Below, piece after piece: positions 45,803 through 56,196 of a DNA stretch of 64,000 bases. Origin of the DNA: Methylobacterium sp. E-045 (GTDB lineage Bacteria; Pseudomonadota; Alphaproteobacteria; Rhizobiales; Beijerinckiaceae); assembly GCF_022829685.1 (NCBI RefSeq), contig NZ_JAKSYE010000075.1, forward strand, positions 62,001 to 126,000. Direction: 5' to 3'. The notes beneath the pieces were generated by a model. That model was not told the origin of the DNA. It searched no databases and saw nothing but the letters and a program-made list of their open reading frames with translations. The number at the start of each line of letters is the position of its first letter. Positions within the stretch are counted from its first letter, which is position 1. The translations under genes were made by a program, and so were the position numbers.

Positions 45803-46321
45803 ATGACGTCCGCCCTCGCTGTTCCGGAACGGCCCGTCTTCTCCTTCTGGCCTCGACTCGCGGTCGCCATCCTGCCCGTGGTGGCCACCTCGGTGATCGG
45901 CTCCCTCAGCACCACGCCCAACATCGAGGGCTGGTATGCCGGACTGGCGAAGCCCGGCTTCAATCCGCCGAACTGGCTGTTCCCGGTGGCCTGGACGATC
46001 CTCTACGCGATGATCGCGCTGTCGTTCTGGCGCCTGCTCGGGGCGTATCCGGCCACGGGTCCGATGCGGCGGGCCTGGGGGCTGGCGGTCGCCGCCTTCG
46101 CCGCCCAGCTGGCGCTCAACGCGGCGTGGTCGCCGGTCTTCTTCTCGGCCCATGCCCTCGGCTGGGCGGGAATCGTCGCCGCGGCGATGCTGGTGATGAT
46201 CCTTTGGACCATCCGCCTGTCCTGGCGCTTCGACCGGTTCGCGGCGGGGCTGCTCGTGCCCTACGCCGCCTGGGTCACCTTCGCGACGGTGCTCACCGTG
46301 GCGATCTGGCGGTTGAACTGA
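45803..46321 (+). CDS. tspO: TspO/MBR family tryptophan-rich sensory protein
   Basis: 172 residues, five membrane helices, rich in Trp. PNWLFPVAWTILYAMIALSFW contains the family core (P-x-W...W-x-x-LY), and NAAWSPVFFSAHALGWAGI the second conserved block. TspO binds porphyrins and affects tetrapyrrole traffic and stress responses. It is convergent with the 5-aminolevulinate synthase gene (only 7 bases between the stops), a suggestive tetrapyrrole neighbourhood. Confidence 0.9.
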   Translation: MTSALAVPERPVFSFWPRLAVAILPVVATSVIGSLSTTPNIEGWYAGLAKPGFNPPNWLFPVAWTILYAMIALSFWRLLGAYPATGPMRRAWGLAVAAFAAQLALNAAWSPVFFSAHALGWAGIVAAAMLVMILWTIRLSWRFDRFAAGLLVPYAAWVTFATVLTVAIWRLN

Positions 46322-46328
46322 CCGCCCC

Positions 46329-47672
46329 CTACTCCGCCGCCTCGACGAACACCGTGCCGGCGCGGGGCAGGTCCAGGGTGTCCCAGGTCTCGGTGAGGGC
46401 CGCCGTCAGCTTGGCGATGCGGGCCGCGTCGTGGAACGGCGAGGGCGTGATCCGCAGGCGCTCCGTGCCGCGCGGCACGGTGGGGTAGTTGATCGGCTGG
46501 ATGTAGATGCCGTGCTGTTCGAGGAGGTGGTCGGCCGCCGCCTTGCACAGCTCGGCATCGCCCACCATCACCGGCACGATATGGGTCTCGGTGGGGAGCA
46601 CCGGCAGACCCGCCTCTTCCAGCGCCACCTTGGTGAGGGCGGCCTGGCGCTGATGCGCCGTCCGCTCCACCTGCGACCGCTTGAGGTAGCGTACCGAGGC
46701 GCGGGCCGCCGCCGCGATGGCCGGCGGCAGGGCGGTGGTGAAGATGAAGCCCGGCGCATGGCTGCGCACGGCGTCGCACAGGACCGTCGAGGCGGTGATG
46801 TAGCCGCCGACGCAGCCGAAGCCCTTGGCCAGCGTCCCCTCGATCACGTCGACCCGGTGCATCACCCCGTCGCGCTCGGCGATGCCGCCGCCGCGATTCC
46901 CGTACAGACCCACCGCGTGGACCTCGTCGAGATAGGTCATGGCGCCGTACTTGTCGGCGAGATCGCAGATGGCGGCGATGTCCGAGACGTCGCCGTCCAT
47001 GGAATAGACGCTCTCGAAGGCGATCAGCTTCGGGCGGTCGCCGGCCGCGATCAGCAGTTCCTCGAGATGGGCGAGATCGTTGTGGCGGAAGATGCGCTTC
47101 TCGCAGCCCGAATGGCGCACGCCCTCGATCATCGAATTGTGGTTGAACGCATCCGACAGGATCAGACAGTTCGGGATCAGCTTGGCGATGGTGGAGATGC
47201 CGGCCTGGTTCGAGACGTAGCCCGAGGTGAAGACGAGGCCCGCCTCCTTGCCGTGCAGATCGGCGAGTTCGCGCTCCAGGTCCACCAGCGGCGAATTGTT
47301 GCCGGCGATGTTGCGGGTGCCGCCGGCGCCGACGCCGCAGCGGGCGGCGGTCTTGGTCATGGCCGAGACCACGTCCGGGTGCTGGCCCATGCCGAGGTAA
47401 TCGTTGGAACACCAGACGGTGATCTCGCGGGTGCTGCCGTCCGGACGGCGCCAGTTGGCCGTGGGGAAGCGCCCGGCGATCCGCTCGATATCGGCGAACA
47501 CCCGGTAGCGGCGCTCGTCGTGCAGACGGTCCACCGCCCTGCGGAAATAGGTCTCGTAATCGGTCCGGCCCTGCCCGAACGACGCCCGGGCGGACGATCC
47601 CTGACCGGAGGAATCGCGGGGCGTCGTGGTGTCGCTGATCATCGTCATCGCGGGCATCCGATTCACGGGCAT
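46329..47672 (-). CDS. hemA: 5-aminolevulinate synthase
   Basis: 447 residues; makes 5-aminolevulinate from glycine and succinyl-CoA with PLP, first step of heme and B12 synthesis in Alphaproteobacteria. The PLP lysine is K283 ([14 protein letters not shown]), with [12 protein letters not shown] (D249), [14 protein letters not shown] and [14 protein letters not shown]. About 35 N-terminal residues before [14 protein letters not shown] look variable; ATG 47648 is an alternative start. The 365-base gap upstream is shared with a divergent small gene. Confidence 0.95.
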   Translation of the reverse strand: MPVNRMPAMTMISDTTTPRDSSGQGSSARASFGQGRTDYETYFRRAVDRLHDERRYRVFADIERIAGRFPTANWRRPDGSTREITVWCSNDYLGMGQHPDVVSAMTKTAARCGVGAGGTRNIAGNNSPLVDLERELADLHGKEAGLVFTSGYVSNQAGISTIAKLIPNCLILSDAFNHNSMIEGVRHSGCEKRIFRHNDLAHLEELLIAAGDRPKLIAFESVYSMDGDVSDIAAICDLADKYGAMTYLDEVHAVGLYGNRGGGIAERDGVMHRVDVIEGTLAKGFGCVGGYITASTVLCDAVRSHAPGFIFTTALPPAIAAAARASVRYLKRSQVERTAHQRQAALTKVALEEAGLPVLPTETHIVPVMVGDAELCKAAADHLLEQHGIYIQPINYPTVPRGTERLRITPSPFHDAARIAKLTAALTETWDTLDLPRAGTVFVEAAE

Positions 47673-48037
47673 CCGTCCTTCACGCTATGGCCGACCGCAT
47701 GGCAGCGCCGTTCCTGGCGGCTCCGCATCCGCTCGTCTGCATTCAGCAGCAGCATCGTTACAAAGGGCTTGTTCCGAAGCACCAAACTCTCCGCTGCGGG
47801 TCTTTCCGACCGTCAAGTCCCGCTGGCGCAACGATCTCGCTTCGCATGGCGCGTAAGGAATCAGGCGGTGCTGATTTCGACGCCACGGCCCCGACGATAC
47901 AGGCGAACTTGGAATTGGTTCAAGTCGACTCCTGCATTCCAGCTCTGCGCCTGTTGAGACCGGGTGGCAAAGCCGGTATTTCGCCCTGGCGACGATGGGT
48001 CGCGCAGTGATCGCCATAGTTTTTAAGAGTGATCGCC
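47673..48037. other. Gap upstream of hemA
   Basis: 365 bases between divergent genes. It has ACTTG-N9-CAAGT at 47910-47928 (approximate), which is not a good FNR/FixK box. No other structure recognised. Confidence 0.3.
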
Positions 48038-48205
48038 ATGAAGAACGACGCCACGCGCAACGAGCGGCTGAAGGCGGCCCTGCGGGACAACCTGAAGCGC
48101 CGCAAGGCCCAGACGCGGGTCCGCGGGCAGGCCACGGCCGCGGCGGAAACCGGCGCTGCCGGCGAGCGGTCGGACGCGAAGCCGGATCGCGACGGAGGCG
48201 GCTGA
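48038..48205 (+). CDS. Small basic protein, function unknown
   Basis: 55 residues: MKNDATRNERLKAALRDNLK followed by RRKAQTRVRGQATAAAE and an acidic/Gly-rich end. The first 30 residues form a highly basic amphipathic helix (NERLKAALRDNLKRRKAQ), a pattern seen in short conserved proteins placed before murA in related genomes. Codon use fits the chromosome. No good ribosome-binding site is seen. Confidence 0.6.
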   Translation: MKNDATRNERLKAALRDNLKRRKAQTRVRGQATAAAETGAAGERSDAKPDRDGGG

Positions 48206-48343
48206 CGATCCTCTTTCGGACAAAACTCACGTATAGGCGGCTCGATAAGGCCGTGCCGCGAGCGCACCGCCACCGCTTGCAGATTTAGGTCGGCGCCGCC
48301 CTCCCGTCACGGGAAGGGGCAGGACGCCGCGCGAAGGACGACG

Positions 48344-49633
<1,290 letters not shown>

Positions 49634-49643
49634 CCCTTCCCGA

Positions 49644-49670
49644 TCCGGGAGGCGGTCCGCGCCTCCCGGA
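49644..49670. terminator. Bidirectional hairpin between murA and a convergent gene
   Basis: TCCGGGAGGCG (49644-49654), loop GTCCG, complement 49660-49670; 11 perfect pairs in a 45-base convergent gap. Confidence 0.65.
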
Positions 49671-49678
49671 CGAAGGCC

Positions 49679-50044
49679 CTATTCCAGCACGTTGCCGCGC
49701 TTGGGGCCGAAGCCCGGGATGTCGCAGCGGCAGGGCGCCTGGATCGGACTCGGATAGGCGGGGCAAGTGCCGCGCGAGGTGACGCAGACGCTGCCCATGC
49801 GCTGGCGTCCGTATCGCGGCGGCAGGGGCCGGCGCTCGTCGTCCTCGTAGGGCCGGGCATACCCATCGTAGCGATCGTAGCCGCGCGGCCGGTCGTCGCC
49901 GTAGGGCGGCCGGTCGTAGGTCGGCCGGTTGTAGCCGTCGTCGGGATAGTGCGGGACTTGGGCCTGGGCTTGCCCCAGGCCGGCCGCCACCGTGAGGACG
50001 GTGACGGCCGCAAAGGCGATACGACGTGCAGGTCCGGCTTTCAT
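49679..50044 (-). CDS. Secreted Tyr/Pro/Asp-rich protein of unknown function
   Basis: 121 residues with a signal peptide (RRIAFAAVTVLTVAAGLGQA). The middle is rich in Tyr, Pro, Arg and Asp (PTYDRPPYGDDRPRGYDRYD) with imperfect repeats; the C-terminus has four Cys (SVCVTSRGTCPAYPS and APCRCDIPGFG), likely disulphide-bonded. No domain recognised. Confidence 0.6.
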   Translation of the reverse strand: MKAGPARRIAFAAVTVLTVAAGLGQAQAQVPHYPDDGYNRPTYDRPPYGDDRPRGYDRYDGYARPYEDDERRPLPPRYGRQRMGSVCVTSRGTCPAYPSPIQAPCRCDIPGFGPKRGNVLE

Positions 50045-50260
50045 GGCTTTGGATATCCCGATTCGAAGGTCGGCGAAGGCGTAGTTCCTTCCGCATGAAC
50101 GGCGTCTGACCCCGGCGCGGCGGACGGCCGGTCTCGCCGGCACCCTGCAATTGTTCCGGGCCGCGCAGTTGCCGCAAGGCGGCCGCCTCGCTACCTACGG
50201 CCGACCCACTTCCACACCCGGCGCCCGATCCGGCGGCGTCCGGCCAGATGCGAACCCGAC

Positions 50261-50830
50261 ATGGAGCTCCTCAAGCTCGCCGCCCTCGACGCGGAGGATC
50301 TCGCCATCCTCTCGGCTCATCTCCAGGATGCGGTCCTGCGCCCGCAGGACCTCGCCTATCTCGCGTCGTCGCACCGCTTCGTGCTGGTCGGGCGGCGTTT
50401 CGACTGGTCGACGCCGGATGCCGAGGCTCCGCGCCGGCGCCTCACCGGCCTCCATTTCGAGCGGGTCATGGCCGTGCGCGCACGCGGCCTCACGCCCGGC
50501 TCCGCCTCCGACGAACCGCTCAACCTGCTGGCCGTCACCTTCGAGCCGAAGGAGGACCCCTCCGGCACCGTCACCCTGGTCTTTGCCGGCAAAGCGGCGA
50601 TCCAGCTCGATGTGGAATGCATCGAGGCGCGGCTGAAGGATCTCGGTCCGGTCTGGGAGGTGGAAGGCCGCCCCGACCACGAGGCGGCGGAAGCCGGCCG
50701 TGCCGCGATCCTGGGCCAAGGAATCCTGAGCCATGGAATTCCGGGCCAAGGGATCCAGGACCAGGCGAGTGGGGCTGCTTCCGCCAAGGACAATGTCGTG
50801 AAAGATCCGACCGGGAAAGAGTCTGCCTGA
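50261..50830 (+). CDS. DUF2948 family protein
   Basis: 189 residues. LKLAALDAEDLAILSAHLQDAVLR at the N-terminus and RFDWSTPD, LLAVTFEP, DVECIEARLKDLG further on match DUF2948, an alphaproteobacterial family of unknown function regularly found just before hisD. The last 35 residues are a variable repeat-like tail (ILGQGILSHGIPGQGIQ). It overlaps hisD by 1 base (TGATG), so the two are coupled. Confidence 0.85.
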   Translation: MELLKLAALDAEDLAILSAHLQDAVLRPQDLAYLASSHRFVLVGRRFDWSTPDAEAPRRRLTGLHFERVMAVRARGLTPGSASDEPLNLLAVTFEPKEDPSGTVTLVFAGKAAIQLDVECIEARLKDLGPVWEVEGRPDHEAAEAGRAAILGQGILSHGIPGQGIQDQASGAASAKDNVVKDPTGKESA

Positions 50831-52125
50831 TGGTGCGCCTCGACAGCCGCAACGCCGATTTCGCCGCCGCCTTCGCCGGCCTCCTCAGCGTCAAGCGCGA
50901 GATCTCCGAGGATGTGGACGAGACCGTGCGCGGGATCATCGCCGGCGTGGTCTCCGGCGGCGACGCGGCCCTGGTGGACTATACCCGCCGCTTCGACCGG
51001 CTCGGCGAGGACTTTTCCGCCGCGACCCTGCGGGTGACGCCCGATGAGGTGCGGGCGGCCATCGCCGCCTGTCCGGCCGAGGCCCTCGACGCCCTGCGCC
51101 TCGCGGCGACCCGCATCGAGGCCTTCCATCGCGGCCAGGTGCCGGGCGACCACATGGCCACCGACGCGATCGGCGTGACCTCGGGCTGGCGCTGGACGGC
51201 GCTCGAATCGGTCGGCCTCTACGTGCCCGGCGGGACGGCGAGCTATCCCTCCTCCGTCCTGATGAACGCCATCCCCGCCCGCGTCGCGGGGGTGCCGCGG
51301 GTCGTCATGGTGGTGCCGATGCCGGAGGGGCAGATGAACCCCCTGGTGCTCGCCGCCGCCGACCTCGCCGGAGTCGGCGAGATCTACCGGGTCGGCGGCG
51401 CCCAGGCCGTGGCGGCCCTGGCCTACGGCACCGAGACCATCGCCCCCGTGGCCAAGATCGTCGGACCGGGCAATGCCTGGGTGGCGGCGGCCAAGCGCCG
51501 GGTGTTCGGGCAGGTCGGGATCGACATGATCGCCGGCCCGTCCGAGGTGCTGATCCTCGCCGACGGCCACGCCAACCCCGATTGGGTCGCCGCCGACCTC
51601 CTCGCCCAGGCCGAGCACGACGTCGCCGCCCAGTCGATCCTCATCACCGATTCCTCCGACCTCGCCGACGCCGTGGAGAGCGCCGTGGAGCGGGCCCTGG
51701 CCACCCTGCCCCGGGCCGACATCGCCCGGGCGAGCTGGCGCGATTACGGGGCGATCGTCCGCGTCCGCGATTTCGACGAGGCCGTCCCCCTGGTGGACCG
51801 CCTCGCCCCCGAGCACCTGGAGATCGAGACCGCCGACCCGGAGGCCGTGGCCGCCAAGGTCCGCAACGCCGGCGCGATCTTCCTCGGCAGCCATACGCCG
51901 GAAGCCATCGGCGATTATGTGGGCGGCCCCAACCATGTCCTGCCCACCGCCCGCTCGGCCCGGTTCTCGTCGGGCCTCGGCGTGCTCGACTTCATGAAGC
52001 GGACGACGATCCTGCGCTGCGATCCCGCGGCGCTGAGGGCCCTGGGGCCGGCAGCCATCGCCCTCGGACGGTCGGAGGGCCTCGACGGCCACGCCCGCTC
52101 CGTGGCGATCCGCCTGAATCTGTGA
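50830..52125 (+). CDS. hisD: Histidinol dehydrogenase
   Basis: 431 residues; oxidises L-histidinol to L-histidine in two NAD steps. Features: [64 protein letters not shown] and the zinc/His region [23 protein letters not shown] with the [12 protein letters not shown] end. The ATG overlaps the DUF2948 stop. Second gene of the four-gene cluster. Confidence 0.97.
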   Translation: MVRLDSRNADFAAAFAGLLSVKREISEDVDETVRGIIAGVVSGGDAALVDYTRRFDRLGEDFSAATLRVTPDEVRAAIAACPAEALDALRLAATRIEAFHRGQVPGDHMATDAIGVTSGWRWTALESVGLYVPGGTASYPSSVLMNAIPARVAGVPRVVMVVPMPEGQMNPLVLAAADLAGVGEIYRVGGAQAVAALAYGTETIAPVAKIVGPGNAWVAAAKRRVFGQVGIDMIAGPSEVLILADGHANPDWVAADLLAQAEHDVAAQSILITDSSDLADAVESAVERALATLPRADIARASWRDYGAIVRVRDFDEAVPLVDRLAPEHLEIETADPEAVAAKVRNAGAIFLGSHTPEAIGDYVGGPNHVLPTARSARFSSGLGVLDFMKRTTILRCDPAALRALGPAAIALGRSEGLDGHARSVAIRLNL

Positions 52126-52132
52126 GGGGACG

Positions 52133-52663
52133 ATGGCAGGCCCAGGACAACCTGAAACCGAACAACCTGAAACGGGACGATCGACAGGGGCATCGTCGTC
52201 GATTCACCGCCTCGCGGCGGTGACCTTCGACGAGGATTCCATCGGCCGGGGCAACCCCGACCAGGAGCACGAGCGCGCCATCGCGATCTTCGACATCCTG
52301 GAAGAGAACCACTTCTCGATCCCCGGACGGGAAGGCCCCTACGCGCTCACCCTCGGCCTCGTGGAGAACAAGCTCTCCTTCGCGATCCGCCGCGAGGACG
52401 GCGAGCCGGTGATGACGCACCTGCTGTCGCTGACCCCGTTCCGCCGGGTGATCCGCGACTACGAGATGATCTGCGAGAGCTACTACAACGCGATCAAGAC
52501 CGCCTCGCCCACCCAGATCGAGGCGATCGACATGGGGCGGCGCGGCCTGCACAACGAAGCCTCCGAGCTTCTCAGACAGCGGCTCGAAGGCAAGGTCGAC
52601 CTCGACCACGACACCGCGCGGCGCCTGTTCACCCTGGTCTTCGCCTTGCACTGGAAGGCGTGA
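52133..52663 (+). CDS. UPF0262 family protein
   Basis: 176 residues. [51 protein letters not shown] and [16 protein letters not shown] are characteristic of UPF0262, an alphaproteobacterial family with unknown role nearly always placed after hisD. It starts 7 bases after hisD and is followed by the phosphatase after 39 bases. Confidence 0.92.
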   Translation: MAGPGQPETEQPETGRSTGASSSIHRLAAVTFDEDSIGRGNPDQEHERAIAIFDILEENHFSIPGREGPYALTLGLVENKLSFAIRREDGEPVMTHLLSLTPFRRVIRDYEMICESYYNAIKTASPTQIEAIDMGRRGLHNEASELLRQRLEGKVDLDHDTARRLFTLVFALHWKA

Positions 52664-52702
52664 ACGCCCTCCCCGTCGTTTGAAGCCCGAGGCAGTCACC
52701 GG

Positions 52703-53164
52703 ATGGCGGAAGAGGCCGGCCCGAAGAAGACGCGCGTGCAGTCGGTGCTGTTCATGTGCAACTTCAACGCCGTGCGGTCCCTCGCGGCGGAGGCGGTGGC
52801 GCGCCACTATTTCGGCAAGTCCACCTATGTCCAGTCGGCGGGCGTCCGCTCCGGCGAGCCGGCCGACCCGTTCATGGTGGCGGCCCTCGACGAGATCGGC
52901 ATCAACGCCTCGAAGCACAGGCCCCGGACCCTCCTCGAACTGGAGGAATGGGAGGGGTTGAACTTCGACCTCATCATCAGCCTGTCGCCGGAGGCCCACC
53001 ACGCGGCCCTGGAGGTGACCCGCACCAACGCCGTCGACGTGGAATACTGGCCGACACCGGACCCGACGCTGATGCAGGAAGCCTCGCGGGAGCAGCGTCT
53101 CGAGGCCTATCGCGACGTCCGCGACGGGCTGATCGCCCGCATCAAGACCCGGCTGAAGGCGTGA
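52703..53164 (+). CDS. Low-molecular-weight phosphotyrosine phosphatase family protein
   Basis: 153 residues. The P-loop is CNFNAVRS (C-x5-R-S) at about 19-26, and the Asp of the late DP loop is in PTPDPTLM; VEYWPTPDP matches the subgroup seen behind UPF0262. It may dephosphorylate a protein or, less likely, reduce arsenate. It ends 23 bases inside the 3' end of the convergent NlpC/P60 gene. Confidence 0.88.
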   Translation: MAEEAGPKKTRVQSVLFMCNFNAVRSLAAEAVARHYFGKSTYVQSAGVRSGEPADPFMVAALDEIGINASKHRPRTLLELEEWEGLNFDLIISLSPEAHHAALEVTRTNAVDVEYWPTPDPTLMQEASREQRLEAYRDVRDGLIARIKTRLKA

Positions 53165-54038
53165 GCCGCCGGATCGATGTCACCCCCCCGTAGCTGTTCT
53201 CGGAAATGCGCGCCACCGCCACCGCCAAGGGCTCCACCGCCACCGCCATGTGGTGGCCGTTGGCGTGGATGAGGCGGGTCCCGTCCAGCATCATCCCCAC
53301 ATGGCCGCGCCAGAACACGAGGTCGCCCCGAGCCAGGCCGTCGAGGCGCGGGGGCAGCGCCGTGCCGAGGGCCGCCTCCTGCTGGTCCGCATCGCGGGGA
53401 GACGGAACGCCCGCCAAGGCGAGGCAGAGCTGGACGAGGCCCGAGCAATCGAGCCCGAGGCTGGTGCGCCCGCCCCACAGATAGGGGGTGCCCACGAGAC
53501 GCTCGGCGGTGGCGGCGGGATCGGGCTCCACCGTGCCGATCGGCGCGCAATGGTCGGCGAAGACGTAGGCACCATCGGTAAAGCCATGGCCATCATCGGC
53601 GAGGCGCAGGAAATCGCCCTCCCGTCCGGTGATGCCGAGTCCGGCGCCGAGGCTCACATGGCCCAGGGGAGGCCGCTTCATGGTGGCGGCCGGGTAGAGG
53701 AACGTGCGCAGGGCCGTCACCCGGTGGGTCGGGGCCGGAGCCTCCAGGGCGAGGGCGGCCTCCGGCAGGTAGCCGACATAGCCGTCGGTTTCGAGTTGCA
53801 CGAAGGCGAAGCCCCCGCCCGTGTCGTAGAGGGTCACAGGGTCGCCCATCACCGCTTCGGTCTCGATCCCCGCCTCCGGGCTCGGCCGGCGCCGCAACGG
53901 GGCCGAGGCGGCAACGAGGCGGCCGCTTCGCCCGGCGACGTAGCGCTCGGCATCGACACGGCCCCGCAGGCGGATATCGGCCAGATCGGGGCGGGCCGGG
54001 ACCAGCCTGGCATCGGTGAGATCGGTGATGGGAAACAT
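53142..54038 (-). CDS. NlpC/P60 family (C40) cell-wall peptidase
   Basis: 298 residues. The N-terminal half has two SH3-like regions (ASAPLRRRPSP..., TFLYPAATMKRPP); the C-terminal NlpC/P60 domain has the catalytic Cys in GLDCSGLVQLCL, the His in RGHVGMMLDGTRLIHANG (H of RGHVG) and a further His. It should cut peptidoglycan stem peptides. No signal peptide is seen at the chosen ATG 54038; the upstream frame does not give a better one. YLWGGRTSLGLDCSG is the classic family core. Confidence 0.9.
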   Translation of the reverse strand: MFPITDLTDARLVPARPDLADIRLRGRVDAERYVAGRSGRLVAASAPLRRRPSPEAGIETEAVMGDPVTLYDTGGGFAFVQLETDGYVGYLPEAALALEAPAPTHRVTALRTFLYPAATMKRPPLGHVSLGAGLGITGREGDFLRLADDGHGFTDGAYVFADHCAPIGTVEPDPAATAERLVGTPYLWGGRTSLGLDCSGLVQLCLALAGVPSPRDADQQEAALGTALPPRLDGLARGDLVFWRGHVGMMLDGTRLIHANGHHMAVAVEPLAVAVARISENSYGGVTSIRRLTPSAGS

Positions 54039-54318
54039 GATCGGGCCAGTATCGGCGGCAGCGTGGCCGCATGCAACGGCGCGCGGAACGGCTCCTTCAT
54101 CGCCCCGAGGACGTGACATATCGACACGTCGACATGCCCGTTCAATAGGCAATTCGACGACCATACGGACGCGCGCAGGGCATCTCTCGCCGGATATGCG
54201 GGAAATTCGGGCTCCGACGGGGGAATGCACGGAACGCGTGGGTGCGTCGTCGAAATGGTGCAATGCACTGCCGCTGCGGTCGCGTTATCCTCGTTCGGTG
54301 TGGAGCGCGGACCGAGTC

Positions 54319-54651
54319 GTGAAGAAGACGCCGAAATCCTTTCAGGATCTGCCGCCGATCCGTGTCCGGCGCGAACCGCCGACGATCCCCGAGGCGATCG
54401 CCGCCGCGCAGGATCTCGCCGACGATCTCGAACAGCAGGTCGAGATCGCCGCCGGCCTGATCGGACTTCCCCTCGACGAGGTGCGCCCGCACGTGCTCGC
54501 CGCCGTGAAACCGAAGCCGGAGAAGATCTCCGAGCGCATCCTCACAGCCGGCAGCCCGAGCCGGGCGCCGCGCACCGTCATCGTCGAGCGCCGCACCCGC
54601 CCGCCGGTGGTGGTGGAACGGCGCGGCCGCCCCCTCGACGGGCGGCGCTGA
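54319..54651 (+). CDS. Small basic protein of unknown function
   Basis: 110 residues from GTG 54319. A central helix pair (IPEAIAAAQDLADDLEQQVEIAAGLIGLPLDEVRPHV) and a basic, Arg-rich tail (RTVIVERRTRPPVVVERRGRP) suggest a DNA- or partner-binding small protein. A GGAGCG lies about 14 bases upstream. The same pattern appears in related genomes as a hypothetical protein; no function known. Confidence 0.65.
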   Translation: MKKTPKSFQDLPPIRVRREPPTIPEAIAAAQDLADDLEQQVEIAAGLIGLPLDEVRPHVLAAVKPKPEKISERILTAGSPSRAPRTVIVERRTRPPVVVERRGRPLDGRR

Positions 54652-54655
54652 GCGC

Positions 54656-55342
54656 CTACCAGGCCAAGGTCGCGCCGGTATAGTCGAGATAGGCGATGCC
54701 GGTCTTGCCGAGGCGGCCCTCGATGACGTCGGCCAGACCGGCCACGCTGGTTCCCACGTCGATATCCGCCTCCTCGCCGCCCATTTCCGTGCGGACCCAG
54801 CCGGGATGCAGGAGGGCGACGCCGAAGCCCTCGTCCCGGTGGCGGATCTCGAAGCTGATCGCCAGGGTGTTCAACGCCGCCTTGCTCGCGCGGTAGGTCT
54901 CCCATCCGCCGCTCTCGTTGAGGGCGACGCTGCCGAGAACGGAGCTCATGAAGGCGATGAGGCCGTGGCCCGCCAGCCGGTCGCGGAACAATTCGGCGAA
55001 GCGGATCGGGCTGATGGCGTTGGTGAGGTAGACCTGTGCGGCGACCTCGCGCGGGACGTCGTGGGCGGGATCGTGCGCCTGGGTCGCCACGCCGGCCACC
55101 ACGAAGATGAGGTCGTAGCGCTGGTGGGCGAGGCGGTCGTGGAGGGCCGCCACCGCCCCGTCGTCGTCGATATCGGCGGTCTCGACGGTGAGCGTATCGG
55201 AGGCCAGGGCCGCCAACCCGCCGGAGGGCGAGCGCTGCGTGGCGGTGACGGCCCAGCCGCGCTGGAGGAACGTCTCCACCAATCCGAGGCCCAGGCCCCG
55301 CGAGGCCCCGACGATCAAGGCGTTCCTGCGTGTTCCGGTCAT
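54656..55342 (-). CDS. SDR family NAD(P)-dependent oxidoreductase
   Basis: 228 residues. Rossmann loop VGASRGLGLGLVE, an acidic/basic beta-2 end (TQRSPSG, suggesting NADP), DIDDD, catalytic Ser in AFMSSVLGSVAL and Y-x3-K in TYRASKAALN. It lies 4 bases from the stop of the small basic gene, convergent. The substrate is unknown; the SSVLGS context is that of the sniffer/CsgA-like subgroup. Confidence 0.88.
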   Translation of the reverse strand: MTGTRRNALIVGASRGLGLGLVETFLQRGWAVTATQRSPSGGLAALASDTLTVETADIDDDGAVAALHDRLAHQRYDLIFVVAGVATQAHDPAHDVPREVAAQVYLTNAISPIRFAELFRDRLAGHGLIAFMSSVLGSVALNESGGWETYRASKAALNTLAISFEIRHRDEGFGVALLHPGWVRTEMGGEEADIDVGTSVAGLADVIEGRLGKTGIAYLDYTGATLAW

Positions 55343-55431
55343 GGTGAGGGCCCTCCGCCGCCGGGACGAGCCCCGGCATCACGGGCTTAAGGTCGGTCTT
55401 TTCCGCACGGCGGCAATGGCGGCCGACGCGC

Positions 55432-56148
55432 TCAATCGGCGGTCTGGACCGACCAGGTCGCATGGCTGATCCGCCCGTCGCGCTCCAATCCGGCCACCAC
55501 CGCATCGAGTTCGGCGGAATCCACCGCCGTGGCCACCAGGGTCGCCACCACCTCCACCGTCTCCTCGCCGCGCTCCACCACCTCGGTGCCGCCGACGGGG
55601 TAATGGGCCGCCTCCAGCCGCTCCACGAGAAGGTCGCGGGCGGGGCCGGCCTGCTCGGCCTGCACCGTGATCTGGACCTCGTAGGTGGCCTCGGTCTGGC
55701 TCTCGTCGATGGGGACGCGGTTGATGGCGTTGACGAGGGGCCGCAGCAGGGTGTTGCCGGACAGGATCGCCGCCGTGACGAAACTGGCCTCCAGGGGGAA
55801 GTCCGCCCCGGCGAAGGCTCCCACCGCCGCCGAGCACCACAGGGTGGCGGCGGTGTTGAGGCCGCGGACGTTCATGCCCTCCTTCATGATGACGCCGGCC
55901 CCGAGGAAGCCGACGCCTGAGATGACGTAGGCGACCGTGCTCACCGCGCCGCGCGTCCCTTCGAGGCGCATGCCGAGATCGACGAAGGCCGCCGCACCCA
56001 CCGCCACCAGCACGTTGGTGCGCAGGCCCGCCGTGCGCTGGCGATATTGCCGCTCGGCGCCGATCATCGTGCCGAGGACGAAGGCGACGACGAGGCTGAT
56101 GGCGGAATTGACGAATTCGGGAAGCGGCGAGGCGAGGAGCGCGGTCAT
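55432..56148 (-). CDS. MgtC/SapB family membrane protein
   Basis: 238 residues with about four or five N-terminal helices (to about residue 130) and a soluble C-terminal ACT-like domain. AFVLGTMIGAERQYRQRTAGLRTN, VGAAAFVDLGMRL, GVGFLGAGVIMKEG and GLNTAATLWCSAAVGAFAG are the family blocks. MgtC proteins modulate F-ATPase and Mg2+ homeostasis; the C-terminal domain is present here, as in true MgtC. Start ATG 56148; it is followed on the same strand by no gene. No Mg riboswitch is seen upstream. Confidence 0.9.
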   Translation of the reverse strand: MTALLASPLPEFVNSAISLVVAFVLGTMIGAERQYRQRTAGLRTNVLVAVGAAAFVDLGMRLEGTRGAVSTVAYVISGVGFLGAGVIMKEGMNVRGLNTAATLWCSAAVGAFAGADFPLEASFVTAAILSGNTLLRPLVNAINRVPIDESQTEATYEVQITVQAEQAGPARDLLVERLEAAHYPVGGTEVVERGEETVEVVATLVATAVDSAELDAVVAGLERDGRISHATWSVQTAD

Positions 56149-56196
56149 GGGCGCTGCATGTCGCCCGCCCATGACGAAACGGTGACGCTTTGCGCG

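Noticed and set aside
47905..47930. FNR/FixK-like box upstream of hemA
   Set aside because: ACTTG-N9-CAAGT does not fit TTGAT-N4-ATCAA in spacing or core.
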